Assembly (NCBI GenBank): GCA_946614435.1
Contig: CAMOGW010000006.1
Span: 32,417 to 96,416 of the forward strand
Length of the DNA: 64,000 bases
Direction of reading: 5' to 3'
Source of the DNA: an uncultured Prevotella sp.
GTDB taxonomy: Bacteria; Bacteroidota; Bacteroidia; Bacteroidales; Bacteroidaceae
The first letter of the stretch is position 1; each line of letters opens with the position of its first letter. Below are positions 40,601-50,300 of the stretch, one piece after another. The notes under the pieces are model-generated. The model ran no database searches. It worked only from the letters and a program-made list of their open reading frames with translations, and was not told where the DNA came from. Position numbers and translations under genes: made by a program.

Positions 40601-41935
40601 CTCGACCTTGCCTACGCCTACGGCGGACCGCTGACGACGAGCCATGGACGTGGCTATGTCCACTGGGCCTTCATTCCCACGCGTGACATCACCAATGGGA
40701 ATTATGCCAAATACAAAGAACGGAAACAGCTGTTCAAGCTGCAGCAAGCCATTCTTGAATCAGGAAAGGAGACGGAACATGCATCGGAGCTACAGCAAGC
40801 GTATTCGGTCTATAGTGACGCGAGCGCATCAGTGACGGAATTGCGCGCGGCTACGCGACAACTGCTGCTGGCCACTGCCGGAGACCTCACCGTGCCTGTC
40901 GACGCGACTTCTTTGTTTACGAATGCCGACATGCTGGGCAATGCGACGACGGCCGACTGGACGGACGTCCCAACCACCCTCGGCGACGGTGACATCGAAG
41001 TGCTGCACCAGACTTTCAAACTCCAGCAGACTCAGACCGACCTTCCCAATGGCGTCTATGAGGCTGTGTTCCACGCATTCTACCGAAACGACGGCTCAGG
41101 GCGGCAGCCTGTTGCCACGGCTGCGGCGGGAAATACCGTCAATGGGAATCTGAAAGCCTTGCAGGATATTAAGAAGAATGAAGTCTTGCTGAACACCGAA
41201 GAGACGATGGCCGGTGCTGCACAGACGCTGACAAGCGACCAGGCGCAGACGACACTCAGCGACATCATCGTCACTGACCATCAGATGACCTTGTCTGCCA
41301 ACGTCACCAACAGCAGCCAGTGGCTGAACTTCCAAGGCTTCTCCCTCACTTACAAGAATCCATTTGTCACGGTGCAAGTGCCTGCATCCGGCTATACGAC
41401 CTTCTATTACAGCAACCAGAGCTTCCTGCTCCCCGAAGGCATGCAGGCTTGCACCTTAAAAGAGAATAACGGCACGATCGTCGTCAGCCGGGAGTTCAAC
41501 GAAGCCGGATCGGTTCTCCCTGCCGGCCAGGGGGTGCTCCTGAAAGCCGAACCTGGTACATACGTCATGGTCCCCACGACGCGGAAGAAGGCGGTCGACG
41601 CGCTCAATCAGTTGCGAGGTTCCGACGAGGATCAGCTGACGTACGGAGGCAACTTCTACTACGTGCTGTACGAGGACGCGCAGGAAACAGGATGGAAATG
41701 GAACGCGGCAGACGGTGCCACTTTTGTCAATCCCGCGCACCATGCTTACTTCGTCTCTCAAAGCCAGACGACGCCTCAGGACTTCTACCCTCTCGAACAA
41801 CTGATGTCCGTGCCTGAAGTCGCCCTTGAGAGGGGTGCTGAAGAAGGACCTTTGTATAATCTTGCCGGACAACGCGTCGATAAATCCTATCGTTCCATCG
41901 TCGTCAAGAAAGGCAGAAAACTGCTTGTCAAATGA
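37622..41935 (+). CDS. Large multimodular glycosidase (GH30-like barrel, ricin lectin, FN3, LamG)
   Basis: This 1437-residue exported protein starts at 37622, where the signal peptide MKQILMKTSLTCLLTMGAF begins (a longer frame exists to 37586). A GH30-like/clan GH-A barrel spans about 40-330, with candidate acid/base Glu181 in IAPFNEPD. A beta-sandwich follows, then a ricin-type lectin domain (about 400-520, repeated QQWTLE and QRWTFE motifs), a fibronectin-III domain (about 535-625) and a LamG-like domain (about 635-810). More ricin- or carbohydrate-binding-like sequence extends to about 1200, and the C-terminal tail (YNLAGQRV ... GRKLLVK) resembles Por-type sorting tails. It leads two GH43 genes and probably acts with them. 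The GH30 assignment is tentative. Confidence 0.72.
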   Translation: MKQILMKTSLTCLLTMGAFLCAPFACAQNSSGTADVPHASMYLHAWNRQAVKVPFAAADPGTPTLIHWGMDTAWDDEGNVLRGINFIGRDRLTYGRISFQVMDALNEDGTLSTRQLNYLKNRLRHISLTHPDGLLLNSDPVDINTEVYTHHPEAWYKVIKATLKYVQDYGLKVVSIAPFNEPDVTASNQGTKADFKAVAKLLKEDPFFEGIRICAGNTCNNDGATEWYDYMKPYVDEGNTHQLAGDFNHYADFYTHVKADGNMATNDELHNVMEGIVGANYGMENGIWWGTVGPSRGDFCLATSEGGARLGYGENRAAWSGAAVYRLPDGRIKAFAGASERQASPSSYEYVCRDKPVYFDGYGPAYSFAISLPGGYRYGDAFQKSAERSVQVCEGADVPLCPLTNGNYIIVNKKSQKLLTIQSGSTNNSAAVVLYDNRRYAYQQWTLEHLSDNAGDLTGYYVHSVRNAGMNMETGGFQVKVGGTVSVYPVTKAENQRWTFEYAGDGYYRIRNYQSGLYLEATGGSTANNAAVTLCAGATEDHQLWKFLPVDAPCETNAPQTPVNLVATPRSHSVLLSWDANVQDKDFNGYVVLRGEMDESGEIAYDVIGRGIQTNRFLDNTARPRHTYYYAVQSVDYSQNRSARSVPVSASLADEKGLVARYEFESSACDMTENQLHGVVCDPSSLATQTTEYRSGKNALLLDGVSNYLCLPVAACSLPDATYAVWVCAASGAFAKNSCLFDFVSDADHYASLSLNAGGSIVFQMKNGETEQTLQAGSMAEGWHHVVLTIGEESVAIYVDGVEAASAPVAVRLSDVCPVVNSVGANLLEDVPLMDGFIDDLRIYNYALSADEINDIIGQTIAQPRQTDGWNPPALPGKDVTKITSSESILLYNVDADAFVTYGMDWNTKSLAQRLPKGDTTFSSKYRVKVQRQAGNKLYVSMYDKPNVYVGCLADACNVWSDRSMAEGAFVYQPLNSPSGIVYTLRSESQKACLDLAYAYGGPLTTSHGRGYVHWAFIPTRDITNGNYAKYKERKQLFKLQQAILESGKETEHASELQQAYSVYSDASASVTELRAATRQLLLATAGDLTVPVDATSLFTNADMLGNATTADWTDVPTTLGDGDIEVLHQTFKLQQTQTDLPNGVYEAVFHAFYRNDGSGRQPVATAAAGNTVNGNLKALQDIKKNEVLLNTEETMAGAAQTLTSDQAQTTLSDIIVTDHQMTLSANVTNSSQWLNFQGFSLTYKNPFVTVQVPASGYTTFYYSNQSFLLPEGMQACTLKENNGTIVVSREFNEAGSVLPAGQGVLLKAEPGTYVMVPTTRKKAVDALNQLRGSDEDQLTYGGNFYYVLYEDAQETGWKWNAADGATFVNPAHHAYFVSQSQTTPQDFYPLEQLMSVPEVALERGAEEGPLYNLAGQRVDKSYRSIVVKKGRKLLVK

Positions 41936-41979
41936 CGGTGCAGAGCGCATCGGCCGAGATGGACCGCAACGGCATCGAC

Positions 41980-43536
41980 ATGAGACGACTATTCTTACTA
42001 TTGCTTATGATGCTGGCGCTCACAGCGCAGGCCCAGCAGAAGATCTATACGCTGGCTGACTGGAACCTCAAGGACTGGGATGCCACGAAGGGTGAGTTGG
42101 CACTCAATGTCAGCGAGTACAAACTGGACTTCAACCACCCGCTGCCCTATACAGACATGCAGGACTGGTGGCGTGTGAAGGCCGAACTGAAATGCGGCAC
42201 GCTGGACACCGAGCAGGTATTCGTGTGCAAGGAAGGCAAGGCCAGCCATCTGATTGGTAAGAATTCTCTCAACTGTGACATCTCGTTGGGCTACGACAAC
42301 ACAGAGCACCGCTTCTTCGTGGAAGTGACAGACTGTAACGAGAAGGCACATCGCCTTTGGGCTGGTGCTGAGGTGCAGGCTGACCGCTGGTATGCTGTTG
42401 ATGCGGTATCGAAATACGACAGCAAGCGCGACCAATCTACCGTAACTCTCACTGTAGATGGAACGTCGTCGTCACTGACCTATCCAGGCAAGGCACTGCG
42501 CCACAATTGTTCGCTGTGGGTGATAGGCCACGGCTTCCCGGGAGGATTCCCCAATGCACTGCAAGTGCGCGGGGGAGTCATCCGCAACCTAGAGATTAGC
42601 GGTGAGGCGCTGCCTCGTGTGGATGGTCAGAACCCGCTCTTCACCGACACCTTTACTGCCGATCCAGCCTTCACCGTGGTGGACAACACCGTCTATGCCT
42701 ACGTGGGCGAGGACAAGGCCGATGTGGGTGGATGGTTCAACATGCCTGGCTGGCTGTGCTACTCCTCAACTGACATGATTCACTGGCAAGCTCACGGCAC
42801 GGTGCTGCGCCCCGATGTGTTCAGCTATGCCGTGCCCAACGGTGCTTGGGCGGCTCAGGTGGTGGAGCACGACGGCAAGTTCTACTTCTACGTGACGCTC
42901 GACCGCAAGGATGACCGTCGGCATGCTATCGATGTGGCTGTCAGCGACTCACCCCTCGGTCCCTTCCGTCCCGCCCGTAAGGACGGCACGCCGCTTATCA
43001 CCGACGACATGACACCCGACTCGCACCGCCACAATGCCGACATCGACCCCACCGTGCTCATCGACGACGACGGCACGCCGTGGATGGCGTGGGGCAACGG
43101 CGACTGCTATATGGTGAAACTGAAGAAAAATATGTGCGAACTGGACGGCCCTATAAAAAAAGTGCCGTTGCGCAACTACAGCGAGGGGCCATGGCTCTTC
43201 AAACGCGGCAAACTCTACTACAACGTCTATGCCTCGGATGCCCCTGGCGTGCAGTCCGAGCAGATGGCCTATTCGACGGCTCCCACCATCGAAGGCCCCT
43301 GGACCTACGGCGGCTTCGTCAGCACCTCGGCCAACCACGGCTTTACGATTCATCCATCCGTCATACAGTTCAAAAAGAAGTGGTACTACATCTATCACGA
43401 TGGTAGTTACGCCCTCGACGGTGCCCCCGGTGGTGACTGTCGCCGCAGCGTCTGTGCCGAGTACCTTCACTTCAACAGCGACGGTACTATCCGCGCAGTA
43501 CCGCTAACGCAGGAGGGACTGAGCAAGAAACGGTAA
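41980..43536 (+). CDS. LamG-like plus GH43 family glycosidase, exported
   Basis: This 518-residue protein starts at 41980, where the signal peptide MRRLFLLLLMMLALTAQAQ lies; the longer frame to 41932 overlaps the upstream stop. A concanavalin-like (LamG) domain occupies about 22-200. A GH43 five-bladed propeller follows, with the three catalytic carboxylates in DTFTADPAF (base), NADIDPTVLIDDDG and NYSEGPWLF (acid). GH43 enzymes cleave arabinofuranose or xylose residues from arabinan and arabinoxylan. It is in one operon with the GH30-like protein. Confidence 0.87.
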   Translation: MRRLFLLLLMMLALTAQAQQKIYTLADWNLKDWDATKGELALNVSEYKLDFNHPLPYTDMQDWWRVKAELKCGTLDTEQVFVCKEGKASHLIGKNSLNCDISLGYDNTEHRFFVEVTDCNEKAHRLWAGAEVQADRWYAVDAVSKYDSKRDQSTVTLTVDGTSSSLTYPGKALRHNCSLWVIGHGFPGGFPNALQVRGGVIRNLEISGEALPRVDGQNPLFTDTFTADPAFTVVDNTVYAYVGEDKADVGGWFNMPGWLCYSSTDMIHWQAHGTVLRPDVFSYAVPNGAWAAQVVEHDGKFYFYVTLDRKDDRRHAIDVAVSDSPLGPFRPARKDGTPLITDDMTPDSHRHNADIDPTVLIDDDGTPWMAWGNGDCYMVKLKKNMCELDGPIKKVPLRNYSEGPWLFKRGKLYYNVYASDAPGVQSEQMAYSTAPTIEGPWTYGGFVSTSANHGFTIHPSVIQFKKKWYYIYHDGSYALDGAPGGDCRRSVCAEYLHFNSDGTIRAVPLTQEGLSKKR

Positions 43537-43572
43537 GATAAACAGGAACAATTACAACGAAATTATAGAACA

Positions 43573-45498
43573 ATGAAGAAACTGACAATCCTATTCCTGA
43601 TGGCAATATCCTTACAGGCTTCGGCACAAGTAACTACTCCCCTCGCCAGTCGGAGAGGGGTAGGGGGTGAGGCCGCCGGCTACCTTTTCGCCTATTTTGA
43701 GGGCAGCGGCGACCAAAACCTGATGGAGCAACTGCGCTTCGCGGTGAGCGAGGACGCACAGAACTGGTATGCGCTGAATGGCAACAGACCCATAATCGCT
43801 TCTGACAGCATTAGCGAGAGCGGCGGCATACGCGACCCGCACATCCTGCGCGGCGAGGACGGGTGCTACTACATCGTGGCGACAGACATGCATACCTACG
43901 ACCCGAAGCAGGGATGGGGTGCAAACCCGGGCATCGTGCTACTGAAGTCGAAGGATCTGGTGAACTGGACGCATGCGAAAATCAACCTCGCAAAGGACTG
44001 GAGCAAGAACTTTGGTGATGCCTACTGGGTATGGGCGCCGCAGACCATCTACGACCGCAAGGCCCGGAAGTACATGATCTACTTCACGCTGCAGCGTAAC
44101 GACCGCAAGACACTCATCACCTACTACGCCTACGCAAACAAGGACTTCACGGCTTTCGAGAGCGAACCAAAGGTGCTATTCTCCGCCAAGTACGGTTCGA
44201 TAGACAACGACATCATCTACAAGGACGGCATGTATCACCTCTTCTACAAGGGCAACACAAAGGACGAGAGCGGTAAGGAAATAAAGAACGGCATCCAACA
44301 GGCAACGTCGAAAAAATTGACGGGACCATATAAGGAGCATTTTGAGTATTTGGATGCATACGCTGGCACGAGGACGCATGTGGAGGGCAGCGGAGTATTC
44401 CAGCTGAACAACAGCGAGGATTGGATTTTGATGTACGACCTCTACAGTTCTGGTCGCTATGAATTCCAGCGGTCGAAGGACCTGAAGACGTTTACAAAAG
44501 AACCAGAGTCCTTCCGCAAGGACTTCTTTCCTCGTCACGGCACAGTGATGTCGGTGACGGCAGACGAACTGGAACGCCTGCAGCAGAAGTGGGGCTATGT
44601 ACTGACGCACGAGTTCGAGAGCAACGGCAATCCCATCATCCGTGACAAACATACTGCTGACCCCGCCGTATTGGTGGAGGGCGACACTCTCTGGCTCTTT
44701 GCTGGACACGATGCCGCCGGCAACCAGTCGGGCTATGTGATGAAGGACTGGCTGCTCTACTCCACCACCGACATGAAGCACTGGACGGAATACCCGTCGC
44801 CTCTGCGCATAGACGACTTCCGGTGGGCCGACAGCAAACAGGCATACGCCGGACATGTAGCCAAAGGCAAGGACGGCAGGTATTACTGGTACGTCTCCAC
44901 TAACTGGTGCGGCATCGGTGTGGCAGTCGCAGACAAGATCACCGGCCCCTACAGGGATGCCTTGGGGAAGCCCCTGCTCACCAACAAAGACTGCTTCGCC
45001 TCGAAGCACAGTTGGGCCTGCATCGACCCCGCCATTCTGATCGACGATGACGGCACGGCTTATATCATTTGGGGCAACCGCGAGTGCTACTGCGCCAAGC
45101 TGAAGGACAACATGACGGAGACAGACGGTGAGATACGCCGGATTGATGTGCCGGATTTCACCGAGGCGCCCTGGATGCATAAGCACAACGGCAAATACTA
45201 CCTCATTTACGCCAGCGGCTGGCCGGAGAAAATTGCCTATGCCGTTTCCGACAATATCTTTGGTCCCTACACGCCCATGGGCATCATCAGCGAGATAGCA
45301 GGCAATTCCAACACCACCCATCCCGCCATCGTCCGCTTCAAAGATCAGTGGCTCTTCTTCTCACACAACGGCGGCTTGTCCGACGGCGGCAGCTACAGCC
45401 GCTCAGTCATTGCCGAACCGATGAGCTATGACCGGGACGGCCATATAAACTTTATCCCTGCCACTCCCCAAGGTGCCACGCCCTACCACCACGAGTGA
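43573..45498 (+). CDS. Tandem two-domain GH43 family protein, exported
   Basis: This 641-residue protein has a signal peptide (1-19, ending ASAQ) and two GH43-type propellers. The first covers about 36-335 (IRDPHILRGEDGCYY, YGSIDNDIIYKDGMYHLFYK, HVEGSGVFQ) and the second about 350-635 (HTADPAVLVEGDTLWL, CIDPAILIDDDGTAYI, TEAPWMHKHNGKYYL). Both keep the usual Asp/Asp/Glu positions, so both may be active. Residues about 21-34 (TPLASRRGVGGEA) are an in-frame palindromic insertion directly after the signal peptide. It is the third gene of the GH30-GH43-GH43 operon. Arabinose-containing substrates are likely but unproven. Confidence 0.87.
   Translation: MKKLTILFLMAISLQASAQVTTPLASRRGVGGEAAGYLFAYFEGSGDQNLMEQLRFAVSEDAQNWYALNGNRPIIASDSISESGGIRDPHILRGEDGCYYIVATDMHTYDPKQGWGANPGIVLLKSKDLVNWTHAKINLAKDWSKNFGDAYWVWAPQTIYDRKARKYMIYFTLQRNDRKTLITYYAYANKDFTAFESEPKVLFSAKYGSIDNDIIYKDGMYHLFYKGNTKDESGKEIKNGIQQATSKKLTGPYKEHFEYLDAYAGTRTHVEGSGVFQLNNSEDWILMYDLYSSGRYEFQRSKDLKTFTKEPESFRKDFFPRHGTVMSVTADELERLQQKWGYVLTHEFESNGNPIIRDKHTADPAVLVEGDTLWLFAGHDAAGNQSGYVMKDWLLYSTTDMKHWTEYPSPLRIDDFRWADSKQAYAGHVAKGKDGRYYWYVSTNWCGIGVAVADKITGPYRDALGKPLLTNKDCFASKHSWACIDPAILIDDDGTAYIIWGNRECYCAKLKDNMTETDGEIRRIDVPDFTEAPWMHKHNGKYYLIYASGWPEKIAYAVSDNIFGPYTPMGIISEIAGNSNTTHPAIVRFKDQWLFFSHNGGLSDGGSYSRSVIAEPMSYDRDGHINFIPATPQGATPYHHE
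43635..43673. repeat. Half palindromic element in the GH43 gene (copy 3)
   Basis: A single 39-base end of the CCCCTCTCC family, with TACTCCCCTCGCCAG followed by CGGAGAGGGG and GGGGGTGAGGC. Its reading as TPLASRRGVGGEA matches TPLSNRRGAGGEA of the other copies in frame and nearly in sequence. Confidence 0.9.
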
Positions 45499-46012
45499 GG
45501 GGTCGACTTTTTCCGATTTTTTTGAAAACGGTACGCAACCGTCTGCTGACGCTCCATATCCGTCGTCGCAGGTACCTGGACATTATCCTAGTGAAATTTG
45601 TAAAACCAAGAAATAATTGATTACCAATAGCCATAAGGATTATCGTTTTCCTTCTCATGGCAAATCATGACTTATCGGTTCTAGTTAATGCAGTAGATTT
45701 CGTATATTTCGGCTTAACTCTAAACTTGTCGAATATGAACGAGTTGAACAGCCTGCGAATCAAGAAAGGAAAGGCAGGCGCATCTAAGGAACGCGTAGAT
45801 GGGGCTACGGCGCACGTAGATCAGCCTAAGGAAACGACCGGAAAAACGGACACACTGCCGCCGCAAAGCCGTGCGGAAATGTCAGAAATGACAAATGACA
45901 AGACAGTGTCATCTCTTTTGGCTAAATAGGAAAAGAGGATGTGCCTATTTTGACACATCCCCATTCAATAATAACAGATTTGTATATTGAAATACTCTTT
46001 GGTGTTTCGGCA
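45499..46012. other. 514-base gap without a convincing gene
   Basis: A 90-codon open frame (45657-45929) has no recognisable family, no good promoter and a repetitive C-terminal half, so I do not call it. The gap contains a 21-bp repeat of about three units (CTAAGG at 45784, CTACGG at 45805, CTAAGG at 45826) and a short ATGACAAATGACAA motif at about 45886. Confidence 0.5.
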
Positions 46013-46198
46013 CTAGTTATAATCCTCTTCATCTTCGCCCCATACGTCATTTTTGCGCGAAAGAGCTTCATAATCATCATCAACCTTTTCACTTGTGCGA
46101 TGTAATTCACCACTTTCAACCAAAAGCATGTGAGGCTTTATCTCGACAATAGTTATACTGGGTGACAAATAAAGTTGTTTCTTTGAGACTTTTTCCAT
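46013..46198 (-). CDS. Small Bacteroidales-type peptide at the end of the BspA operon
   Basis: This 61-residue protein reads KKQLYLSPSITIVEIKPHML early on, then an SGEL turn, and an acidic tail (DDDYEALSRKNDVWGEDEED). Prevotella and Bacteroides genomes hold many such 50-70-residue proteins, with a K-x-YxSPxxxxxE start, usually next to surface-protein genes; no function is established. It starts 25 bases after the dockerin gene ends, so it closes the four-gene operon. The absence of a signal peptide argues against export by Sec. Confidence 0.6.
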   Translation of the reverse strand: MEKVSKKQLYLSPSITIVEIKPHMLLVESGELHRTSEKVDDDYEALSRKNDVWGEDEEDYN

Positions 46199-46223
46199 TT
46201 TATAGTTTTTTTTCTTGTTGTTT

Positions 46224-47330
46224 TTATTCTGCTTTCAAATAGATATTGATGATGGCTACGGCATCGGTGATGTCGATGACGCCATCATTATTCATATCGG
46301 CCAGTGCCAGACTGATAAAACTTGTATCGTCACTCAGATAGGCATTGATGACGACCACGGCATCCGTTACATCGATAACACCATCCATATTGACGTCGCC
46401 CTTCATGTGGGTCTGTATGTCGCCTCCTTGGCTCTCAGGTTCCGATGGGTCGCCAGGCTCGAAAGGCTGCTCCGGCTCTGGTGGTGTCTCTTCGAAACGA
46501 GCCGTAAGCGTAGCATCACTATAGGTCATCAGGAAGTTGAATGACTTACTGCTGGTAATCAGCTCATCGCCTTGATACCATCCCAGAAAATCGTAGCCCT
46601 GATTAATACCTGTAATGTTCAGTGCCACATAGTTATCGGCATTGACATAGGTGCCACTAGTACGATTGAAGGTGCAGATGCCAGCAGGCTCTGACTGCAA
46701 ATAGAGTCTGCTCTTCACAGTCATACTGGGCTCGGCAGGCAGTGTGGGGTCGAATGTTGGGTCATAGTCGTAAACAGCAACGAAATTTTTCGTACCCTCT
46801 ACGGCAGTATAACTCAGATTTTGCGATGTGCTATATACTTCACCATCGAGCGTCCAGTGACTGAAGTTATAGCCCACGTTGCCCGAGGTCTTCACCGATA
46901 CCGTGCTGCCGATGGCGTATATGCCGGCACCTGATGCAGAGCCCGCTGCTGCAGGTTCACACGTGGTGGTAACCACACAGGTAGGATCTTTGGTATAGAC
47001 AGCCACAAAATTGGCCGAGGTATTATCAGTGGTGTACTGGAAACTGAGTGCCGTTCCGTACTCCTCGCCATTCAGCGTCCAATGACTGAACGTGTAGAAC
47101 TGCTTCGGCGTGGTCTTGATGGTCACCGTAGTACCCGCCACATAACTGCCCGCACCACTTTGCGTGCCAGCCCCTGTCGGAGAGCAAGTCACCGTCAGCG
47201 GCAACTTAGGTGCCTGAGGCTCTGGCGGCATACCAGGATCGAAGCCATCCTGCGCCCAGGCCATTTGGCCTGAGAGCAGGAAAAGCAACGACATGATAAT
47301 TCTGATTATGCGATTCATAGGCATCGGCAT
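46224..47330 (-). CDS. Secreted protein with InlB-type repeats and a C-terminal dockerin domain
   Basis: This 368-residue protein has a signal peptide (core IIRIIMSLLFLLSGQMAWAQ) and three repeats of the Listeria-Bacteroides/InlB B type (YTFSHWTLNGEEYG, YNFSHWTLDGEVYS, YDFLGWYQGDELI). A type-I dockerin ends the protein, with two calcium loops GDVNMDGVIDVTDAV and ADMNNDGVIDITDAV. Dockerins bind cohesins, and a cohesin-like domain occurs two genes upstream. The start codon is the base after the BspA stop; ATG at 47318 is an alternative. The surface location is inferred. Confidence 0.83.
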   Translation of the reverse strand: MPMPMNRIIRIIMSLLFLLSGQMAWAQDGFDPGMPPEPQAPKLPLTVTCSPTGAGTQSGAGSYVAGTTVTIKTTPKQFYTFSHWTLNGEEYGTALSFQYTTDNTSANFVAVYTKDPTCVVTTTCEPAAAGSASGAGIYAIGSTVSVKTSGNVGYNFSHWTLDGEVYSTSQNLSYTAVEGTKNFVAVYDYDPTFDPTLPAEPSMTVKSRLYLQSEPAGICTFNRTSGTYVNADNYVALNITGINQGYDFLGWYQGDELITSSKSFNFLMTYSDATLTARFEETPPEPEQPFEPGDPSEPESQGGDIQTHMKGDVNMDGVIDVTDAVVVINAYLSDDTSFISLALADMNNDGVIDITDAVAIINIYLKAE

Positions 47331-50300
47331 TTATTTTACACTGATCTTCGTGCTCTTGTCATTCACCTTCACCAGATAGATGCCGGTGGGGAGACTAATG
47401 AAGCCATTGTTCTGACAGGAAACAAGACTACCGCCCACGTCGTAGACCTCAACAGTCTTACCCTCAGCACCAGCGACATTCAGTCCACCTTTGGTCTTGC
47501 TGATGGTAACGCCCGTCTCGTTGGCCAAATTGCGGATGGCCGTAGCCTCACCACTGAGGCGCAACATGAAGCGGTTGTTGAAAGTGCCTGCCTCGGTAGA
47601 GAACTCATAGACGCCATTTGACAGGTCGTACTCTGTGCCAGTTACAAGGTCAACGAGTAACATAGGCAAATCCATGCGCTGGGCCTTGATGCTAAGTATG
47701 CCCTTGTTCTTGGCTTTATAGCCCAAGCGAATGTCACCCTTCACGGGTCGCTCGTTGATAGCCATAGGCTGTCCTTCCTCCATCATATATATCTGTGCAG
47801 CAGCATCGTCAGCCATGAATTTAGCAGCATCACAGTCCAGTTCATAGCTACGCTGTGCCTTCTCGTTCAACACCAGACGAGTGCGGTCTAATGTCGCAGT
47901 ATCGTTATCGCTGATGACAATGTCGAGGAACATTCGGTTGCTCTTCACGTTCTCTGCACTACGTGCAAAAGCACGGCTGGCAGCTGCACGCTGGCTCTGT
48001 CGATAACTCTCACGACGCTCAGCATTAAACTGGATGCAGTTTGCTGCCTCAGGCTTCTGTACGAAGAAAGCCTGATAGGGACGCAGGTGCAACTCATCAT
48101 CACCAGGACGATAGGCCGTGTAGCTGCTGCCAGTCCATACGGTGATTGGAGAGGTAATATCTGAAGTGCCAAAGTCATAATAACTCGAATAGGGATTACC
48201 CACAAAGTTCCAGCTGGCGTTTTGGGCATTGCTGGCTGAGTGAACCTCCAATTCGCATGTACGGTTGCCTCCAAAAGTTGGAGCCGAGAAGCGCACTGTC
48301 AGCGTACCAGTTGTCTCGCTTTGGAAGGCATAGCCCTCACGAGCATTCAGCGTCTCAGCGGTAACCTTTTTCCAACCGCCACTGCCGTTAGCAGCACGTG
48401 TTGCTCCATCATAACTACGCCAAGCATAGCGACCAGGATAGGTGCACGATGCGATGGTCACGTCGAAGGGGAAGCAGAAGAAATACCACTTACCAGCCGT
48501 CACGGCGATGTTTACATGCAACTCGTTCATCGGCATGTTATTTGCCTGACCTTCACCGTCGCCTATTAGCGAAGCGCTATAATTTGCATCCACCGTCTGA
48601 TCTACGGTATCAAATGCCTGTGCCTCACCCTCCACGGTGATACTGCCCTGACTGCCGATTGTGGCAATAGGCGTATCGGTGGTAATACGTTCTTCACCCT
48701 CGGCAAATAGAATATCGCCATTGGTGTAGAAGGTCTCATAGTCACCTGGTTGTAGGTCGCAGCGCAACACCTGCAGGAACTGGCTCCAGTTAGAATCCCA
48801 GTAATATGTATAATACAGGAACGACGGCACATACAATTTGCTCATTTGATAGTTAGTAAAGGTATTATTACCGATGATAATAACATCGGGCATATAAGCA
48901 TAGACAGTTTTCAACTTACTACATCCACTAAATGCGCCATTTTCTATACTCGTAAGCGTAGAAGGGAGTCGGATTTCTTCTATATTAGTACAATTACCAA
49001 AAGCATAACCACATATTTTTGTTGTATTGGGAGATAGTTTAACAGAAGAGACTCCACAACCATAAAACGCTTTCCATGGTATGACTGTTATACCTCTTGG
49101 GATAACGAGTTCTCCTTTCAAACCACTCCACCCACTAAATGCTTCATCACCTATTGAAGTAAGACTCTCTGGCAGACTCAGTGTTCCATTAACACCAGGG
49201 GAGTAAGATACTTTGAAGGCCCTCGCTTCAATTTTAGTAACTCCTTCTTGTATTATAACAGTCTTTAGGGCAGATTTACTCTCTACAGAATTGGGTTGAT
49301 GTACACCAACATACCCTTTTTCATCAGAAAAAGCATATTCTCGAATGACACCACGTGTTATAATAAGGTTTTCTATGGGACAAAGAGAAAATGTATATCG
49401 AGCAATATAATCTGAACCTATTGTAACATTCTTAAGACTACCACAATCATAAAATGGTCCACCTTCATAGGAATTGTTGTATGATGGCAATGACGAATTT
49501 ACAACAATTGTTTCAAGATTATTACACGATGCAAATGCGCTTCTCCCGATACTTCCCCCATTTATTTCTATCGTTTTAAGTGAAGAGCAACTTGAAAAAG
49601 CATTGGCCGCAATAGTCACATTATCTAATTTTAAACTTACGAGTGAGCTTTCACTAAAAGCATACTCTCCGATGCTGTTAAGCTGGCTGTTCTCCACAAA
49701 GCGAACGTCTATTGTACTTTTTTGGAATGCACAATAACCAATAGACTGAACGGATGCAGGTATTGTCAAAGTTTCTAATGTGCTTTTATAGAATGCATAA
49801 TTACCAATAGACTGAACAGATGCGGGTATTGTCAAAGTTCCTAATTGAAGAGTTGTACTATTAAATGCATTGTTGCCAATACTTGTTATCGTATTCGGCA
49901 GGATAAGTGAAGTCAATGCTGTTGTCTTCAAAAAATCCGGGAATACATTGTTCTGAGAAACGCCCGTACCATAATTATAGTTATTGGCTACGATAGAGAC
50001 TTCTGACAAATCCAGTTCACGTAAGTTTGGCAGTTTGTTGCGCATCACCATCATGTCGTAACTGTTGATTGTGCCTGAAACTTTTAACTTAACGACAGAA
50101 AAAGTGTTGTTCTCACCTATGGCCTCCAGCAATGCAGAAGATGACTCTTGAGCAGTGATATTATATGCTTTTTCTATAAAATCGCCTTCTCCTACTATAT
50201 ACATACTATAATCTGGCCATGCAGTTTTGTAATCAGCAACAGCATTATCAGGAACAATAAGAACACAAGGCAAGGAAATTGGGAAAACAGGAAGTGGCAC

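Noticed and set aside
45657..45929. 90-codon hypothetical protein
   Set aside because: No family, no clear promoter, and its second half coincides with a 21-bp repeat; likely a chance frame.
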